From Polaromonas sp. (GTDB lineage Bacteria; Pseudomonadota; Gammaproteobacteria; Burkholderiales; Burkholderiaceae_C): a stretch of DNA of 64,000 nucleotides. Location of the stretch: positions 81,326 through 145,325 of the forward strand of contig JAAFIP010000011.1 in assembly GCA_013297865.1 (NCBI GenBank), read 5' to 3'. Under the pieces are notes generated by a model that was not told the origin of the DNA, made no database searches, and saw only the letters and a program-made list of their open reading frames with translations. The position numbers and the translations under genes are program-made. Shown piece after piece: positions 33,133-43,023 of the stretch. The first letter of the stretch is position 1, and each line of letters begins with the position of its first letter.

Positions 33133-33208
33133 AGCTTTTTATAAGCGTTTTAGGGCTGCAGGCCAATAGAATATCGCGGGAGCAGCTATTAAAAATATAG
33201 CGAATAGC
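33133..33208 (+). repeat. family A repeat, copy 8 (intergenic, full length)
   Basis: This copy fills most of the gap between coaX and lysA. It runs from AAGCTTTTTATAAGCG through GGCCAATAGAATATCGCGGG and AGCAGCTATTAAAAATATAG to CGAATAGC. It keeps TAG in the frame used by several coding copies, so it is not open there. It may be close to the ancestral form. Confidence 0.92.
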
Positions 33209-34486
33209 TTATTTCAACAGTAACTCGTGGCGCATCTGGTCGGCCACAGTTTCACGCTGGCGGATCAGCTGGGCGCTGTGGCCATCTACCAGCAGCTCGG
33301 CCGCGCGGCCCCGGGTGTTGTAGTTGCTGGCCATGGACATACAGTAGGCACCGGCCGACAGCACCGCAACGAAATCGCCTTGCTGCAGATGCAGATCGCG
33401 GTCATGGCCAATCCAGTCCCCGCTCTCACACACCGGGCCGACCACTTGGTAGGTGGTGGCAGCGCCTTCGCGCGGCACGACCGGCACGATGCCGTGGTGC
33501 GCCTGGTACATCGCGGGACGCGGCAGATCGTTCATGGCAGCATCGACGATGCAAAAGTTTTTCTGCTCGCCAGGCTTGAGGTACAGCACCTCGCTCACGC
33601 AGATGCCTGCATTGCCCACCAGCGAGCGGCCCGGCTCGATCATGAGCTGTTTGCCGCCATAGCCGCGCGCGTCCAGCTTGGCCAGCAGCTGCTTCCACAA
33701 ATCGTCTGCAGCGGGTGGTGTGTCGCCTGCATAGTTGATGCCTAGGCCCCCACCAAAATCAATGTGGTGGATCGGCACGCCTGCGGCCTCAACCGCCTGC
33801 ACCAGGTCCAGCACTCGGTCCATCGCGTCCAGGTAGGGCTCCACGGTGGTGATCTGCGAGCCGATATGGCAGTCAATGCCTACGACCTTCAGGCCTGGCA
33901 GTGATGCAGCGTGCAGGTACACAGGCACGGTGCGCTCATGCGCAATGCCAAACTTGTTGCCTTTGAGCCCGGTGGAAATGTAAGGGTGGGTTTTGGGGTC
34001 TACATTGGGATTGACCCGGATGCTGACCGGGGCCGTGGTGCCCACCGACAGCGCCACTTCGCTGAGCACTTGCAGCTCGGCTTCGCTTTCCACATTGAAG
34101 CAGGCAATGCCCACTTGCAGCGCGCGGCGCATTTCTGCGCGGGTTTTGCCCACGCCGGAAAAAATGATTTTCTCGGGCACTGCGCCTGCTGCCAGCACGC
34201 GCTCGAGTTCGCCGCCAGAGACAATGTCAAAACCGCAGCCAGCGCGCGCAAACACCTGGATCACCGCCAGCGATGAATTGGCCTTCATGCCGTAACAGAT
34301 CAGCGCGTTGCGCCCAGCAAAGCCCCGCTGGTAGGCGGCCAGTGCATGCAGCATGGAGGCTTTGGAGTAAACAAACAGCGGGGTGCCATGCGTCTGGGCA
34401 AGGGCTTGCACCGCCACGTTTTCGATATGCAGTTGCTGGTTGTGGTAGGCCACAAAAGGATGGCCGGGCAGGAGTGGGGTGGTCAT
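33209..34486 (-). CDS. lysA: diaminopimelate decarboxylase
   Basis: LysA converts meso-diaminopimelate to lysine using PLP. The 425-residue protein has the PLP lysine in CYGMKANSSLAVIQ, then GFDIVSGGELERVL, HIGSQI, the phosphate-binding GGGLGINY, EPGRSLVGNAG, and CESGDWIG with the substrate cysteine. The start MTTPLLPGHP at 34486 was chosen because the upstream in-frame extension overlaps lptM antisense frames. It lies 11 bp after lptM in a common leftward operon. Confidence 0.95.
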   Translation of the reverse strand: MTTPLLPGHPFVAYHNQQLHIENVAVQALAQTHGTPLFVYSKASMLHALAAYQRGFAGRNALICYGMKANSSLAVIQVFARAGCGFDIVSGGELERVLAAGAVPEKIIFSGVGKTRAEMRRALQVGIACFNVESEAELQVLSEVALSVGTTAPVSIRVNPNVDPKTHPYISTGLKGNKFGIAHERTVPVYLHAASLPGLKVVGIDCHIGSQITTVEPYLDAMDRVLDLVQAVEAAGVPIHHIDFGGGLGINYAGDTPPAADDLWKQLLAKLDARGYGGKQLMIEPGRSLVGNAGICVSEVLYLKPGEQKNFCIVDAAMNDLPRPAMYQAHHGIVPVVPREGAATTYQVVGPVCESGDWIGHDRDLHLQQGDFVAVLSAGAYCMSMASNYNTRGRAAELLVDGHSAQLIRQRETVADQMRHELLLK

Positions 34487-34497
34487 AAGAATGCGCG

Positions 34498-34770
34498 CTA
34501 GCGCGCTGCAGAGGTCGCGGGGGCGGGGGAGGGAATGGAAGCGGTGGGGGCAGCAGGCACGGAGCTGCCTGCGCCGCTGTTGCCTGGCAGCAGGACCTGG
34601 GGCAAGGTCGCGCGGCCTGCAGCTTCGGGTTCTTTGGGTAAATACAGATCGCCCCGTTGGCCGCAGGCGCACAGCACCAGCAGTGCGGCCATGGCCAGGC
34701 CGCCAGCGATGCGCGATGGGCAGAATGCGTATTTGCGCAGTCTGCCTACAATCAGTGTATTGAAACCCAT
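34498..34770 (-). CDS. lptM: LPS translocon maturation lipoprotein LptM
   Basis: A 90-residue lipoprotein with a signal peptide ending in LCAC and the family sequence [14 protein letters not shown]. LptM (YifL) helps assemble the LptD outer-membrane LPS translocon. The rest is a low-complexity Ala/Pro/Ser tail. It usually precedes lysA, as here. Its start codon is only 24 bp from that of divergent cyaY, so the two promoters must overlap or lie in coding sequence. Confidence 0.85.
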   Translation of the reverse strand: MGFNTLIVGRLRKYAFCPSRIAGGLAMAALLVLCACGQRGDLYLPKEPEAAGRATLPQVLLPGNSGAGSSVPAAPTASIPSPAPATSAAR

Positions 34771-34794
34771 ACCTTGGATTGTAATTGTGCTGCT

Positions 34795-35121
34795 ATGACT
34801 GATTTGGAATATGTTGACCGCGCCGAAGCGCTGCTGCGCGCTGTAGAGGCCCATTGCGACCGTATCAATGACGAAACGGATGCGGATATTGACAACCAGC
34901 GGGTGGGCGGCATGATCACGCTGACTTTCAGCAACCGCAGCCAGATCATCATCAATCTGCAAAAGCCCTTACAGGAAGTGTGGATGGCCGCGCGTGCGGG
35001 GGGCTTTCATTACAAGTACAGCGACGCCTGGCGCAACACGCGCGATGCGTCGGAGTTTTTTGCAGATTTGACGCGCTATGCCAGTGAGCAATCTGGCATG
35101 GCACTGCGCTTTCAGGGCTGA
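34795..35121 (+). CDS. cyaY: iron donor protein CyaY (frataxin)
   Basis: The bacterial frataxin, 108 residues, that binds iron and modulates Fe-S cluster assembly by IscS. It shows the acidic first helix [37 protein letters not shown], the [20 protein letters not shown] segment and the C-terminal helix. It is divergent from lptM, an arrangement common in Burkholderiales, and convergent with the PBP1A gene 12 bp away. Confidence 0.95.
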   Translation: MTDLEYVDRAEALLRAVEAHCDRINDETDADIDNQRVGGMITLTFSNRSQIIINLQKPLQEVWMAARAGGFHYKYSDAWRNTRDASEFFADLTRYASEQSGMALRFQG

Positions 35122-35133
35122 GCGCAGTGGCGA

Positions 35134-37530
35134 TCAGTTCTTGAACAGATCGAGAATGCTCTTTTTCTCTTCTTCAGGCGCTGGGGCCTGGGCGCCAGGC
35201 TCCGCAGGCGGTGCAGTGCTCAGGTTCTCCAGCCCCAGGCTGCGCACACCGGTGCCACGTGAGTATTCTTCGTAATACCATTCGCCACCAATATTGACCA
35301 CACCCTCGGGGGCCACAGGCTCGCTGACGGGCACGCCCTTGAGCGCGCTTTCCATGAAATTGATCCAGATCGGCAGGCTGAGCACACCGCCCGTGGCTGT
35401 GTCGCCGAGCTTGCGCGGATTGTCATAGCCCATCCAGACAACGGCCGCAATGGTGGACTGGTAGCCTGCAAACCAGGTGTCAATTGCGTCGTTGGTGGTA
35501 CCGGTCTTGCCGTAGATGTCGTTGCGCTTCAATGCCGCAGAGGCACGGGCCGCAGTGCCGGTTTTGGTCACTTCCTGTAGCAGACTGGTCATGATGAAAG
35601 CATTGCGCGCGTCGATGCCGCGCATGGACTCATTGCGCAGGGCGGGCTTGAAGTCCAGCAGGACTTTGCCCTTTTGGTCTGTGATCTTGGCGATCAACCA
35701 GGGGTTGACGCGGTAGCCGCCATTGGCAAACACCGAGTAGCCCGTGGCCATCTGCATGGGCGTTACCGAGCCTGCGCCCAAGGCCATGGTGAAGTAGGGC
35801 GGATGCTTTTCAGCCTCAAAGCCAAAGTTGGTCAGCCATTCCTGCGCTGTCTTGGGGCCCACCGCCTGCAGCACACGGATGGAAACCATGTTTTTGGATT
35901 TGGCCAGGCCGCGGCGCATGGTCATGGGGCCGTCAAAGCGGCCGTCGTAATTTTTCGGCTCCCAAGGCTGGCCACCAGTGACGTTCGCATCAAAAAACAA
36001 AGGCGCATCATTGATCACCGTGGCAGGGGTCAGGCCTTGCTCGAGGCCAGCAGAGTACACGAAGGGCTTGAAGCTGGAGCCCGGCTGGCGCCAGGCCTGC
36101 GTGACGTGGTTGAACTTGTTTTTCTCATAGTCAAACCCGCCCACCAGGGCACGCACCGCGCCATCGCGCGGGTCGAGTGCTACGAAGGCGCCTTCCACCT
36201 CGGGCAGCTGGGTCATCTCCCATGCACCGCGGCTGTTTTTGAGCACGCGGATGACCGCGCCGCGGCGGATTTTGAGCGTAGGCCCGGCATTGGCAGCCAG
36301 GCCCGACATGGCGGCGCGCAGGCCATCACCGGTGATTTCCACCGTCTCGCTGTTCTGGCGCAGGGCGGTGATCTTGCGGGCATTGGCCTCCAGCACCACT
36401 GCGGTCATGATGTCATCGTTGTCTGGCAGCTCGGCCAGGGCTTCGTCGATGGCTTCTTCGGCTTCGCGCTGGGTTTTGGGGAGTTCAAGGAATTTTTCGG
36501 GGCCGCGATAAGGCTGGCGGCGCTCAAAGTCCATGATGCCCTTGCGCAGCGCCCGGTAGGCGGCCATCTGGTCGCTGCTGCGCAGCGAGGTGGTGACATT
36601 CAGGCCGCGGGTATAGGCCTCTTCGCCGTACTGCGCAAAAATCAGCTGGCGCACGGTTTCGGCCACATATTCTGCATGCACACGGGTGGAGTCCGGGCCG
36701 GTGCGCACCTTGATGTCCTCGGCTTTGGCCGTATCGGCCTGGGCCTGTGTGATGAAGCCGTTCTCCAGCATGCGGTCAATGATGTATTCCTGACGGATGC
36801 GTGCACGCTTGGGGTTGACGATGGGGTTATAGGCCGACGGCGCCTTGGGCAGACCGGCCAGCATGGCGGCTTGGGCGACGGTCACATCCTTCAGGGGCTT
36901 GCCAAAATAGGCTTCGCTGGCCGCAGAAAACCCATAGGCCCGGTTGCCCAGGAAGATCTGGTTCATGTAAATTTCCAGAATCTGGTCCTTGCTCAGCAGG
37001 TGCTCGAGCTTGAAGGTGAGCAAAATCTCATAGATCTTGCGCATGTAGTTTTTGTCCGACGACAGATAGACGTTGCGCGCTACCTGCATGGTGATGGTAG
37101 ACGCGCCCTGGCTCTTGGCATTGCGCAGATTGGCCATGGCGGCACGCAGAAAGCCTTTGTAGGACACGCCACCATGCTGGTAGAACTCGGTGTCTTCAAT
37201 GGCCAGCACCGCGTCAATCATGACTTTGGGGATGTCCTTGATGGGTGTGAGATTGCGCCGCTCTTCGCCAAACTCGCCCAGCAAGGCACCATCCGCAGAA
37301 TAAACACGCAGCGGCAGTTTGGGCCGGTAGTCGGACAGATCCGATACATCAGGCAAATTGGGATAGGCCACCGCCAGCGAGGTAGCGACCACCATCAGGA
37401 TGGCTGCTATGACCGCCACCACAACGCCGGCAAACCCCACAACGATCTTGATCAGCGTGCGCTGCCAGGAGCGCGCGGTTAAACGCCTGGCTGAGGATTC
37501 AGGCACATTTCGGGGTGGGGAGTCTTGCAT
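35134..37530 (-). CDS. mrcA: penicillin-binding protein 1A
   Basis: A bifunctional class A PBP of 798 residues that polymerises and crosslinks peptidoglycan. One membrane segment (about residues 25-52) is followed by the GT51 transglycosylase with AIEDTEFYQHGGVS and QGASTITMQVARN. Then come an OB-like domain and the transpeptidase with GSSFKPFVYSAGLEQG (catalytic serine), SKNMVS and YGKTGTTND. The start at 37530 opens MQDSPPRNVPE; a longer frame from 37665 is less likely. It is divergent from the pil operon, the classic ponA-pilM arrangement. Confidence 0.95.
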   Translation of the reverse strand: MQDSPPRNVPESSARRLTARSWQRTLIKIVVGFAGVVVAVIAAILMVVATSLAVAYPNLPDVSDLSDYRPKLPLRVYSADGALLGEFGEERRNLTPIKDIPKVMIDAVLAIEDTEFYQHGGVSYKGFLRAAMANLRNAKSQGASTITMQVARNVYLSSDKNYMRKIYEILLTFKLEHLLSKDQILEIYMNQIFLGNRAYGFSAASEAYFGKPLKDVTVAQAAMLAGLPKAPSAYNPIVNPKRARIRQEYIIDRMLENGFITQAQADTAKAEDIKVRTGPDSTRVHAEYVAETVRQLIFAQYGEEAYTRGLNVTTSLRSSDQMAAYRALRKGIMDFERRQPYRGPEKFLELPKTQREAEEAIDEALAELPDNDDIMTAVVLEANARKITALRQNSETVEITGDGLRAAMSGLAANAGPTLKIRRGAVIRVLKNSRGAWEMTQLPEVEGAFVALDPRDGAVRALVGGFDYEKNKFNHVTQAWRQPGSSFKPFVYSAGLEQGLTPATVINDAPLFFDANVTGGQPWEPKNYDGRFDGPMTMRRGLAKSKNMVSIRVLQAVGPKTAQEWLTNFGFEAEKHPPYFTMALGAGSVTPMQMATGYSVFANGGYRVNPWLIAKITDQKGKVLLDFKPALRNESMRGIDARNAFIMTSLLQEVTKTGTAARASAALKRNDIYGKTGTTNDAIDTWFAGYQSTIAAVVWMGYDNPRKLGDTATGGVLSLPIWINFMESALKGVPVSEPVAPEGVVNIGGEWYYEEYSRGTGVRSLGLENLSTAPPAEPGAQAPAPEEEKKSILDLFKN

Positions 37531-37866
37531 GGAGAAGGGCGGTAAAAAGCAGGTTTGCGCCAAGGAAAACCCACATGCTCCCATTATAGAAACGCCAGCC
37601 TGGGCCTGCTGGGGGCTTCTCACACCATCGTTGCGCGCTACCCACAGCCACGATGTAACGGACACGCTGTTTTACAAAAACCTGACTAAATTCACATATG
37701 CTTAGGTTTTGGGAACGTGGGATTTTGACAACGGTACTACACCTGTAAAAAGGAAAAAATCGTTGCAGTTCAATAGGCTTACTGATAGCATTGAAGTACT
37801 TTCTTAAGTTTAGAAGCACTATTTTTCAGCTCTGATTTTTCTAATCTGACACCAGCGGAGTTCAAT
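37531..37866. promoter_or_regulatory. divergent intergenic region between PBP1A and pilM
   Basis: 336 bp without a gene. The half near pilM is A+T-rich and contains TTGACA at 37725, followed by TAAAAA 15 bp later, which is short for a promoter; other boxes could not be settled. GGAG at 37857-37860 is the ribosome site for pilM. No repeat copy was seen. Confidence 0.4.
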
Positions 37867-38946
37867 TTGATTCCATTCGCATCGCTTTTTAGTCGCCAGC
37901 CAGCGCCGCTCATTGGCCTTGACATCAGCTCGTCCAGCGTCAAGCTGGTTGAGCTCGGTCGCGGCAAAGACGGCGCACTGGTATTGGAGCGCTGCGCTGT
38001 GGAGCAGCTGGAAAAAGGCTGGATCACCGACGGCAATGTCGAAAAATTCGAAGAAGTAGCTGACGCTGTGCGTCGGGTGGTCAAAAAGAGTGGCACTAAG
38101 ACCAAGAACGTCGCCATGTCTTTACCAGCGTCTGCAGTGATCACTAAGAAAATCGTTTTACCCGGCGGCTTGAGTGACGCCGAGCTCGAACTCCAGGTGG
38201 AGTCGGAGGCGAATCAGTACATTCCCTTCTCGCTGGACGAGGTTAGCCTGGATTTTTGTGTGGTGGGGCCCAGTACCTCGTCTGCAGGTGATGTAGAGGT
38301 ATTGATTGCCGCGTCACGTAAGGAAAAAGTACAAGATCGCCAAGGATTGGCAGAAGCAGCGGGCCTCAAGCCGGTGGTGGTGGATGTGGAATCCTATGCC
38401 TCGCGCCTGGCCACAGGTCGCCTGATCGAAACCTTGCCCAACAAAGGGCTGGACACCATGGTAGCGCTGTTCGAAGTGGGTGCCATGACCACCAGCATGC
38501 AGGTCATTCGCAACGACGAGGTGCTCTATGACCGTGACCAGGCGTTTGGTGGTGCCCAACTCACCCAATTGATCGTCCGCCAGTATGGATTCTCTCCTGA
38601 AGAGGCAGAAACCAAAAAGCGCAGCGGAGAGCTGCCTGAAGACTACGAAAGCGGCGTACTTCGCCCCTTTGTGGACAATCTGGCCCAGGAAATTGGCCGG
38701 GCGCTGCAGTTCTTCTTTACCAGCACCCCCCACAACCGTGTGGACTATGTGATGCTCGCTGGTGGCTCCTCGGCCTTACCGGGCCTGACGGAGGCAGTGA
38801 CTGCGCAGACTTCGTTTGCCTGTCTGGTTGTCAATCCCTTTGAGGGCATGACGATGGGCTCCAACGTCCGTGAGAAAAAAATGCGCCGTGAAGCACCGTC
38901 CTATCTGAGTGCCTGCGGCCTGGCGATGCGGAGGTTTCTGCAGTGA
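37867..38946 (+). CDS. pilM: type IV pilus assembly protein PilM
   Basis: A 359-residue actin-like (FtsA-fold) cytoplasmic protein that binds the N-terminus of PilN in the inner-membrane alignment complex. The opening IGLDISSSSVKLVELGRGK and the C-terminal VMLAGGSSALPGLTEAV are nucleotide-binding motifs. The start is TTG with GGAG six bases upstream. It is the first of five overlapping pil genes. Length and motifs are standard. Confidence 0.95.
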   Translation: MIPFASLFSRQPAPLIGLDISSSSVKLVELGRGKDGALVLERCAVEQLEKGWITDGNVEKFEEVADAVRRVVKKSGTKTKNVAMSLPASAVITKKIVLPGGLSDAELELQVESEANQYIPFSLDEVSLDFCVVGPSTSSAGDVEVLIAASRKEKVQDRQGLAEAAGLKPVVVDVESYASRLATGRLIETLPNKGLDTMVALFEVGAMTTSMQVIRNDEVLYDRDQAFGGAQLTQLIVRQYGFSPEEAETKKRSGELPEDYESGVLRPFVDNLAQEIGRALQFFFTSTPHNRVDYVMLAGGSSALPGLTEAVTAQTSFACLVVNPFEGMTMGSNVREKKMRREAPSYLSACGLAMRRFLQ

Positions 38947-39590
38947 TATTGATCAACCTATTGCCGCACAGAGAGGCGGCCAGAAAACGACGCAAAGAGA
39001 CATTTTTTGTCACTCTGGGTGCTGCAGCATTACTGGGCGGCCTGATCTGCGGTGCGGTATATGTCTGGTACCAGGCCCAGATTTCGAGCCAGCAGAGCAA
39101 GAATGTATTTTTGCAAAACGAGATCAAAAAACTCGAAATCCAGATCAAGGACGTGGCTACGCTGCAAGGCGAAATTGCCGCTTTGCGCGCGCGACAGCAG
39201 GCGGTGGAGGATTTGCAGGCCGATCGCAACATGCCGGTGCATCTGCTCAACGAACTGGTTAAACAGTTGCCCGACGGCGTGTATGTGAACTCCATGAAGC
39301 AGGAAGGTGCCACAGTGTCTTTGCTGGGCGTGGCCCAGTCCAATGAGCGGGTGTCCGAGCTGCTGCGCAATCTGGCTAATAACAGCACGTGGCTGGTCAA
39401 GCCCGAGCTGATTGAGATTACGGCAGCCAGCATCACGCTCAGCCCACGCGATCAGCGCAGGGTATCCAATTTCTCGATCAAGACACAGCTGCGCAAGCCC
39501 GTGGATATTACCAAGGCTGCCGCCAGTGCAGCCTCAGCCGCGGCGCCTGCGCCAAGCGCATCGGCAGCCTCGGCTGCCAAGAAAATATAG
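38943..39590 (+). CDS. pilN: type IV pilus assembly protein PilN
   Basis: A 215-residue bitopic inner-membrane protein. The cytoplasmic PilM-binding peptide ILINLLPHREAARKRRKE is followed by a membrane segment (about 22-45) and a coiled coil, then a periplasmic ferredoxin-like domain. The GTG start overlaps the pilM stop by four bases. The C-terminal tail is an Ala/Ser/Pro-rich extension that is probably disordered. Confidence 0.94.
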   Translation: MILINLLPHREAARKRRKETFFVTLGAAALLGGLICGAVYVWYQAQISSQQSKNVFLQNEIKKLEIQIKDVATLQGEIAALRARQQAVEDLQADRNMPVHLLNELVKQLPDGVYVNSMKQEGATVSLLGVAQSNERVSELLRNLANNSTWLVKPELIEITAASITLSPRDQRRVSNFSIKTQLRKPVDITKAAASAASAAAPAPSASAASAAKKI

Positions 39591-39603
39591 GGAGTACCTC
39601 ATC

Positions 39604-40299
39604 ATGGCAAAAGCTCCCCCTAAAGTGAATATCGATTTTGCAGCGTTGCAGGAGAAGGTGACGGCGCAGTTCCGTGGGCTCAACCCCAACGACCCCTCAA
39701 CCTGGCCTGCAATTCCTCGCTATGGCTTGTGTCTGCTGGTGACGGCAGCGGTGATTGCAGGTTTGTGGTTTGCCTGGCTGACCAATGTGGACGACGAGCT
39801 CAAGGCTGAGCAGGCTAAAGAGGTCAAGCTGCGCGAGGACTACAAGATCAAGCTGGTGCAGGCAGTGAACCTGGACGCCCTGAAAAAGCAGCGCGAGCAG
39901 GTGCAGCAGTACGTTACCCAGCTGGAAAAGCAATTGCCCAGTAAAGCGGAAATGGATGCTTTGCTCTCTGACATCAACCAAGCGGGCGTGGGACGCAGCC
40001 TTCAGTTTGATTTCTTCAAGCCTGGCGCATTCAATGTCAAAGAATACTATGCTGAATTGCCCATTCTCATCAAGGTGGTGGGCCGCTATCACGACCTGGG
40101 CTCTTTTGCCTCCGATATTGCCAACCTGTCCCGTATCGTCACATTGAACAATCTGTCCATCACCCCTGCTAAGGATTCTAAAGACGTTAAGGACGGCGGG
40201 CTGGCGATGGAAGCTACAGCGCGTACCTACAGGTACCTAGACCAGGAAGAGGTGGCTGCACAGCGCAAGGCGGCCTCGGCTCCAGGAGCCAAAAAATGA
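39604..40299 (+). CDS. pilO: type IV pilus assembly protein PilO
   Basis: A 231-residue partner of PilN in the inner-membrane complex. It has a cytoplasmic tail of about 40 residues, one membrane segment, an extended coiled coil (about 65-110) and a periplasmic domain with GRSLQFDFFKPG and YYAELPI. GGGAG upstream supports the ATG. The pilP start overlaps its end. Confidence 0.94.
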   Translation: MAKAPPKVNIDFAALQEKVTAQFRGLNPNDPSTWPAIPRYGLCLLVTAAVIAGLWFAWLTNVDDELKAEQAKEVKLREDYKIKLVQAVNLDALKKQREQVQQYVTQLEKQLPSKAEMDALLSDINQAGVGRSLQFDFFKPGAFNVKEYYAELPILIKVVGRYHDLGSFASDIANLSRIVTLNNLSITPAKDSKDVKDGGLAMEATARTYRYLDQEEVAAQRKAASAPGAKK

Positions 40300-40850
40300 T
40301 GATTGCACGCATGGTTTATCGTTTGCCCATCGCCGCCATGTGCGCGGTGGTGCTGGCAGGGTGTTTTGGCGAAGAGCAGGAAGATATCCAGCGCTGGATG
40401 ACCGAACAGCGTAACGCCACTAAACCTACGGTGGCGCCCTTGCCTGAGCCCAAGCGCTTCAGTCCTGCGCCCTATGGACAGGAAGCGGCTGTGGAGCCGT
40501 TCAGCAACGTCAAGCTGACCCAGGCGCTCAAACGTGATTCAGCCCAGGCCACCGCCAATGCTGCATTGGTAGCGCCAGAGCTCAATCGCCGCAAGGAACC
40601 ACTGGAGGCCTTTCCTCTGGACACGATGGCGCTGGTGGGCAGTCTGCTGCCAGCAGGCCGTCAGGTGGCTCTGGTGAAGGTAGATAACCTCCTTTACCAG
40701 GTCAAGGTGGGCAACTATCTGGGGCAAAACTACGGGAAAGTCACCAAGGTCACGGAGACCGAGGTGTCATTAAGAGAAATTGTGCAAGATGCTGCTGGCG
40801 AATGGATCGAACGACAGGCAAGTCTGCAGCTACAAGAGAGGTCGAAATGA
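40296..40850 (+). CDS. pilP: type IV pilus lipoprotein PilP
   Basis: A 184-residue lipoprotein with a signal peptide ending in VVLAGCFGEE, so the cysteine at about residue 24 is lipidated. A flexible linker leads to the beta-domain ALVKVDNLLYQVKVGNYLGQ, which links the PilNO complex to the secretin PilQ. It overlaps both neighbours by four bases. Confidence 0.94.
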   Translation: MMIARMVYRLPIAAMCAVVLAGCFGEEQEDIQRWMTEQRNATKPTVAPLPEPKRFSPAPYGQEAAVEPFSNVKLTQALKRDSAQATANAALVAPELNRRKEPLEAFPLDTMALVGSLLPAGRQVALVKVDNLLYQVKVGNYLGQNYGKVTKVTETEVSLREIVQDAAGEWIERQASLQLQERSK

Positions 40851-42991
40851 TGAGACATACAACGGTAATGCTACAGCGCAGCATGCGCGCTCTAGCAATG
40901 ATGGGCTTGGCCCTGGGTGCTCTGGCAGCGCAGGCTCAAAACGCCATCGAATCCGTAGCGGCCTCAATCCAGGGTGGTGTGGAAGTGGTGCGGGTGGACT
41001 TGTCGCAGGCGCTCAGCACGTTGCCGACGGGTTTTACGATCCAGTCACCCGCAAGGATCGCGCTGGATTTCCCCAATGTGGGCAATGCCATGGGACGTTC
41101 ACTGATTGAAATGAACCAGGGTAACTTGCGTTCCGCCAATGTGGTGCAAGCTGGCGAAAGAACCCGCCTGGTACTGAACCTCAAGCAGTCCACCAGCTAC
41201 AAGGCCGAGATCCAGGGCAAATCGCTGCTTATTTTCATGGACCCGATAGCTAGCGCAGCAGCGCCAGCAGCGCCTCAGCCGCTTACTACCTTCGCTGAAA
41301 ACCGTAACCGCGAGTCAGTGCCCCTCAAAGACATCGACTTCCGCCGTGCGCCCGATGGCGCGGCCCGCATTGTTGTGGACCTGGCCAACAACCAGGTCGG
41401 TGTGGACATCAAACAGCAAGGCCAGAACCTGGTGGTGGAATTTTTGAAAACGTCCCTGCCTGAAGGCTTGCGCCGCCGCCTGGATGTGGGTGACTTTGGC
41501 ACACCTGTACAACTGGTGAGCACCTTCCAGACGGGCGACCGTGTGCGCATGGTGGTGGAGCCCAAAGGCCAGTGGGAACATAGCGCCTACCAAAGTGACA
41601 ACCAGTTTGTGCTGGAAGTGCGCCAGCAGAAGATTGATCCTAACAAGCTCAGCAAAGGGCCTGGCTACAGTGGCGAAAAACTGTCTCTGAATTTCCAGAA
41701 TATTGAAGTTAGGTCGCTGTTGCAGGTGATCGCAGACTTCACCAACTTCAACGTGATCACATCCGACTCTGTAACCGGTGGCGTGACCCTGCGTCTGAAG
41801 GACGTGCCCTGGGATCAGGCGCTGGACATCATTTTGCAGGCCAAAGGCTTGGGCATGCGCAAAACAGGCAACGTGCTGTGGATCGCGCCCAAAGATGAGA
41901 TCACTGCCAAGGAAAAGCTCGAACTCGAAGCCGCCGCTGCACTGCAGGGGCTGGAGCCCGTGCGCTCCCAGGCATTCCAGCTCAATTACACCAAGGCAGC
42001 TGATATTGCAGCGCAGCTGGGCCAGACCTCTGGTGGCGCGCAAGGCAATAACTCCCGTATTCTGTCAGCCCGCGGCAGCGTGATTGCCGAGCCGCGTACC
42101 AACCAGCTGTTTGTGACCGATATTCCTTCCAAACTGGAAGCAATTCAAAACCTGATCACCAAACTCGACGTTGCAGTGCGCCAAGTATTGATCGAAGCAC
42201 GCATTGTGGAAGCGTCAGATACGTTTGGACGATCTCTGGGTGTCAAGCTCGGTGGCGCTGACCTGCGCGGTGTGCGTGGCGGTGATGCCGGCTACACGCT
42301 GGGTGGCAACAATCGTGTCGCACTAGGCGGCTCATACACTGCGGTGGGTAAAACCAACGGTTCGGTAGTGGGCCAGATCGATACTAATGAGGCGACCTTT
42401 GTCAACCTACCCGCCGTGGGTCAAGGCGGCTCCAACCCCGCGAGCATCGGTCTGTCCATTTTCAATGCTGCGGCCAACCGATTCTTGCTGCTTGAAATCA
42501 GCGCCCTGGAGGCTGACGGCAAAGGCAAAGTGGTCTCTAGTCCACGTGTGGTCACTGCAGACCAAACCCGCGCCCTGATCGAACAGGGTACTGAACTGCC
42601 CTACCAGGTAGCCACATCCAGCGGTGCCACATCGATTGCTTTTCGCAAGGCCAACCTTAAACTGGAAGTGACACCCCAAATCACGCCCGAAGGCAACATC
42701 ATTTTGGACCTGGATGTCAACAAAGACAGCGTAGGTCAGGCCACTGCTGCCGGTTTTGCCATCAACACCAAGCACATCAAGACGCAGGTACTGGTTGAAA
42801 ACGGTGGCACTGTTGTGATCGGCGGCATCTATGAACTCAATGAAGTAGAAAACGAAACCCGTGTGCCGTTCCTGGGTGATGTCCCGATTTTGGGAAATCT
42901 GTTCAAAACCCGCTCGCGCTCATCAAATAAACAAGAATTACTGGTATTTATCACGCCCAAGATGGTGTCCGATCGCGCTGCGGTGCGTTAA
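40847..42991 (+). CDS. pilQ: type IV pilus secretin PilQ
   Basis: The outer-membrane channel of the pilus, 714 residues. After a signal peptide ending ALAAQAQ come two AMIN domains (about 30-250) that bind peptidoglycan, a short STN/N0 domain (KLSLNFQNIEVRSLLQVIAD), an N1 domain and the C-terminal secretin barrel with VPFLGDVPILGNLFKTRS. The ATG overlaps the pilP stop, with GAGAGG upstream; a frame beginning at 40802 was not used. Gene order and length are as expected. Confidence 0.95.
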   Translation: MMRHTTVMLQRSMRALAMMGLALGALAAQAQNAIESVAASIQGGVEVVRVDLSQALSTLPTGFTIQSPARIALDFPNVGNAMGRSLIEMNQGNLRSANVVQAGERTRLVLNLKQSTSYKAEIQGKSLLIFMDPIASAAAPAAPQPLTTFAENRNRESVPLKDIDFRRAPDGAARIVVDLANNQVGVDIKQQGQNLVVEFLKTSLPEGLRRRLDVGDFGTPVQLVSTFQTGDRVRMVVEPKGQWEHSAYQSDNQFVLEVRQQKIDPNKLSKGPGYSGEKLSLNFQNIEVRSLLQVIADFTNFNVITSDSVTGGVTLRLKDVPWDQALDIILQAKGLGMRKTGNVLWIAPKDEITAKEKLELEAAAALQGLEPVRSQAFQLNYTKAADIAAQLGQTSGGAQGNNSRILSARGSVIAEPRTNQLFVTDIPSKLEAIQNLITKLDVAVRQVLIEARIVEASDTFGRSLGVKLGGADLRGVRGGDAGYTLGGNNRVALGGSYTAVGKTNGSVVGQIDTNEATFVNLPAVGQGGSNPASIGLSIFNAAANRFLLLEISALEADGKGKVVSSPRVVTADQTRALIEQGTELPYQVATSSGATSIAFRKANLKLEVTPQITPEGNIILDLDVNKDSVGQATAAGFAINTKHIKTQVLVENGGTVVIGGIYELNEVENETRVPFLGDVPILGNLFKTRSRSSNKQELLVFITPKMVSDRAAVR

Positions 42992-43023
42992 TATTTAATC
43001 AATTATTTGCGTCTAGGATTTTT

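Noticed and set aside
37725..37751. TTGACA and TAAAAA as a pilM promoter
   Set aside because: The spacing of 15 bp is too short for a confident sigma-70 call; mentioned only in the intergenic entry.
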